A stretch of 13,243 bases of DNA. It comes from JBFLVN01 sp040758475 (GTDB lineage: Bacteria; JAGRBM01). The position numbers and the translations under genes are program-made. The stretch is taken from NCBI GenBank assembly GCA_040758475.1, contig JBFLVN010000085.1, positions 1-13,243 of the forward strand. The letters run 5' to 3'. Positions 12,932 to 13,243 of the stretch are shown here, piece after piece (the first letter of the stretch is position 1; each line of letters opens with the position of its first letter). The notes under the pieces were generated by a model. The model saw only the letters and a list, made by a program, of their open reading frames with translations, was not told where the DNA came from and searched no databases.

Positions 12932-13243
12932 ATGCCGGCATCGGATGCGGGAGCGCTCGGCCAGGACTGGCTCCTCAAGGGAAGCACTTACGCCGCCCTC
13001 TTTTCGGCGGTCGCTTTCGTTGGAATTTCCCTCGTCCTGATCCTTGGCAAGCGCGTGGCCGCCGGATGGATGGCATTCATCGCTCTTCTCGTGGCGGTGG
13101 GAGCCTTCGTCTACGCGGAAATCCTCACCCCGCCGCCGCCCGCGCCGGCGCCCATCCAAGAAGCGGCTCCTCCACCTCCACCAGTCTCCGAGCCCGTACA
13201 AGTCGCGGCTACTCCGCCGCCCCCGGAACCCACCCCGCCGCCC
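12932..13243 (+). CDS. Proline-rich membrane protein, N-terminal part (runs off the window)
   Basis: An open frame of at least 104 codons starts at ATG 12932, seven bases after AAGGGGA (12919-12925), and continues past the last base. The first ~15 residues are polar. Two hydrophobic segments follow: YAALFSAVAFVGISLVLILG (about 20-39) and, after the basic KRVAAG, WMAFIALLVAVGAFVYAEIL (about 46-65). From residue 66 the chain is a Pro/Ala-rich linker with runs of prolines, which points to a further folded domain beyond the window, on the outer face if the linker is periplasmic. Family unknown. A TonB-like or biotin-carrier/OadG-like protein would share a membrane anchor plus proline linker, and OadG would fit behind an epimerase gene, but the two helices here rather than one argue against a simple OadG. 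It lies 80 bases after mce in the same direction. Confidence 0.65.
   Translation, partial: MPASDAGALGQDWLLKGSTYAALFSAVAFVGISLVLILGKRVAAGWMAFIALLVAVGAFVYAEILTPPPPAPAPIQEAAPPPPPVSEPVQVAATPPPPEPTPPP

Noticed and set aside
1..13243. CRISPR arrays, tRNA or rRNA genes, insertion sequences.
   Set aside because: No regularly spaced repeats, cloverleaf-like sequence, rRNA-like stretch or transposase-like frame was seen by reading; no search program was run.

Overview
The window is mostly GC-rich bacterial chromosome (a counted sample at 10021-10080 has 38/60 G+C). It is interrupted by one conspicuously AT-rich block, from about 6560 to 9210 (counted samples: 16/60 at 6721-6780, 21/60 at 7801-7860, 21/60 at 8701-8760). 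Lipoprotein-type OppA, ClpB, glutamine-dependent NAD synthetase and methylmalonyl-CoA epimerase suit a high-GC, probably Gram-negative bacterium, perhaps deltaproteobacterium-like. The window holds no rRNA or other taxonomic marker, so this placement is weak.

Left region (1-6122): a tightly packed plus-strand operon runs from the 3' end of a GT4 glycosyltransferase through nadE, a peptide ABC transporter (binding lipoprotein plus two permeases, no ATPase genes) to endonuclease V (nfi). Junctions are ATGA or GTGA overlaps, or gaps of 2 and 13 bases, so translational coupling is likely.

Middle region (6179-9275): on the minus strand there is an intact YgiT-type zinc-finger antitoxin, preceded by its DUF4258-type toxin, of which only the C-terminal half survives. 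The toxin homology stops where the AT-rich block begins. The block carries a MazG-like pyrophosphohydrolase gene (plus strand). Convergent to it is a three-gene overlapping minus-strand operon: a GNAT acetyltransferase, a small ASCH (PUA-like) protein, and an unrecognised 362-residue protein ending in two membrane helices. The two convergent units end inside one 12-base palindrome. This GNAT-ASCH-2TM cassette is the best candidate here for an undescribed system, possibly an RNA- or nucleotide-directed defence or stress module with a membrane effector. The function is inference.

Right region (9276-13243): clpB is followed by a strong intrinsic terminator whose loop can also pair with sequence beyond the U-run. 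Then come a small basic helical protein of unknown function, a methylmalonyl-CoA epimerase with a clear ribosome binding site, and the start of an open frame that runs off the window, encoding two membrane helices and a proline-rich stretch.
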